From NCBI RefSeq assembly GCF_000313135.1, contig NW_004457466.1:128959-192958 (forward strand): DNA of 64,000 bases, in the 5' to 3' direction. The position numbers and the translations under genes are program-made. Below the pieces are notes generated by a model. It was not told the origin of the DNA. It did no database searches and saw only the letters and a program-made list of their open reading frames with translations. Position 1 is the stretch's first letter, and every line of letters starts with the position of its first letter. Shown in pieces: positions 63,273 to 64,000 of the stretch. This DNA comes from Acanthamoeba castellanii str. Neff. Taxonomy: Eukaryota > Discosea > Longamoebia > Acanthamoebidae.

Positions 63273-64000
63273 ATGGAGGGACCGACCCGTCAGGAGGAGG
63301 ACGAGGCCAGTCCCGCGGTGGAGCAGAAGCAGTCGTTAAAGCTGAGCCGCAAGCTGGCGCGCATGGATTCGGCCTTGGCGGAGCTGCGGTCGCTGCACCG
63401 CCTCCACTCGGCCTGGGTCGACGCCGGCTTCACCACCAACGTTGTGGGCGACCAGCGTGTGGCCCAAAGCGCCGGCGAAGAGAATGACGAAGAGGAGCGA
63501 AATCTTCTCGAAGTGGATGAAGATGATGGTGGAAGTAGTGGCGGATGGAAGTTCGCCCCCTCGCGCTCGAGCTGGGCCACGGGCGAAGAAGACGGCTGCG
63601 ATGCAGCAGCGGCTACCTCGCCTTCGACCTCCTTCATCAACAGCCACCACCACGCAGCCGGCCCCAGCCTCCTCTCGACGTCGGGCGCGCTCGTGTCCCC
63701 CTCCATGCCACGCTTGGCCTGTGAGGACGAAGAAGGCGTCGAAGTCGAGCTCGAACTCGATGATGACGACGAAGGCGTACCGATACCCGACCATCACCAC
63801 CACGACAAAGCGCAGGGGGCGACGAGCCTGGCATCGGCTATGTCGTCGCCCGGCGGGTCGGGCTCATCGCCGCCGTCGTCATCGTCGCCATCGTCGCGCG
63901 AGGTCTCGGGCGAGAAGAGCCCGGCCTCCCAGAGGCGACGAGTGGCCCTGCTGCGCACCAAGTCCAAGTCACTCATCACCAATGGAACGCGCATCTCGCT
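63273..64000 (+). CDS. Ser/Asp/Glu-rich protein, N-terminal part only (open at window end)
   Basis: An uninterrupted frame from ATG at 63273 (MEGPTRQEEDEASPAV) to the last base, at least 242 residues. The first 60 residues look helical (LKLSRKLARMDSALAELRSL), followed by acidic stretches (EENDEEERNLLEVDEDDGG, VELELDDDDEG), His runs and a Ser/Pro-rich region with basic sites near the end (SQRRRVALLRTKSKSL). Composition and codon bias fit a real exon. No domain is recognisable; it may be the N-terminus of a signalling protein whose domains lie beyond the window. Confidence 0.6.
   Translation, partial: MEGPTRQEEDEASPAVEQKQSLKLSRKLARMDSALAELRSLHRLHSAWVDAGFTTNVVGDQRVAQSAGEENDEEERNLLEVDEDDGGSSGGWKFAPSRSSWATGEEDGCDAAAATSPSTSFINSHHHAAGPSLLSTSGALVSPSMPRLACEDEEGVEVELELDDDDEGVPIPDHHHHDKAQGATSLASAMSSPGGSGSSPPSSSSPSSREVSGEKSPASQRRRVALLRTKSKSLITNGTRIS

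Overview
The window looks like nuclear DNA of a free-living amoeba, most likely Acanthamoeba (inference). Coding exons are GC-rich. Nearly every gene is broken by short GT-AG introns, many opening with GTACG or GTACC and many filled with AC/TG microsatellites. Gaps between genes are short and relatively AT-rich. The gene families (diaphanous formin, PPi-dependent phosphofructokinase, Mdm12, class-II-like TPS/TPP, RTEL1) fit an amoebozoan. There is one 21-base run of N at 17560-17580. I see no rRNA or tRNA gene, transposon or CRISPR array.

Layout. 1-12327, all minus: SLK/LOK-type Ste20 kinase (3' end outside the window), MTG1-like GTPase, PlsB/GNPAT-type acyltransferase ending in a peroxisomal AKL signal, a neuronal-calcium-sensor-like EF-hand protein and an acidic coiled-coil protein. 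12425-15076, plus: PPi-phosphofructokinase. 15164-22000, minus: diaphanous-related formin and a HI0933-family flavoprotein. 22096-24673, plus: an APC/polyamine-type transporter. 24860-32571, minus: Mdm12, an unknown helical protein, a TPS/TPP protein with a wrecked phosphatase site, and the ADAT3 tRNA deaminase subunit. 33258-41559, plus: ABCG half-transporter, MRH-type receptor-like membrane protein, a helical protein and a KCTD-type BTB/kelch protein. 41690-43162, minus: organellar methionine aminopeptidase. 43283-49041, plus: GatC, a second TPS/TPP with an intact phosphatase site, and a universal stress protein. 49175-51530, minus: DEAD-box helicase. 51701-64000, plus: TRAPPC12, RTEL1, a secreted GH65 glycosidase carrying a trefoil module, and an open-ended Ser/Asp-rich protein.

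Themes. Two TPS/TPP genes have opposite catalytic damage: the one at 27161-30399 keeps the synthase site and has lost the phosphatase site, while the one at 44504-47889 keeps the phosphatase site and has an altered synthase N-terminus. Together they look like a split synthase/phosphatase pair, and a GH65 enzyme lies on the same contig. Several products probably serve mitochondria (MTG1, Mdm12, MetAP, GatC, perhaps the DEAD helicase). Five divergent gene pairs share intergenic regions, four of them only 95-170 bp long, so compact two-way promoters appear to be common here. Exon boundaries were read by eye from splice sites and protein-family continuity and are approximate unless stated.
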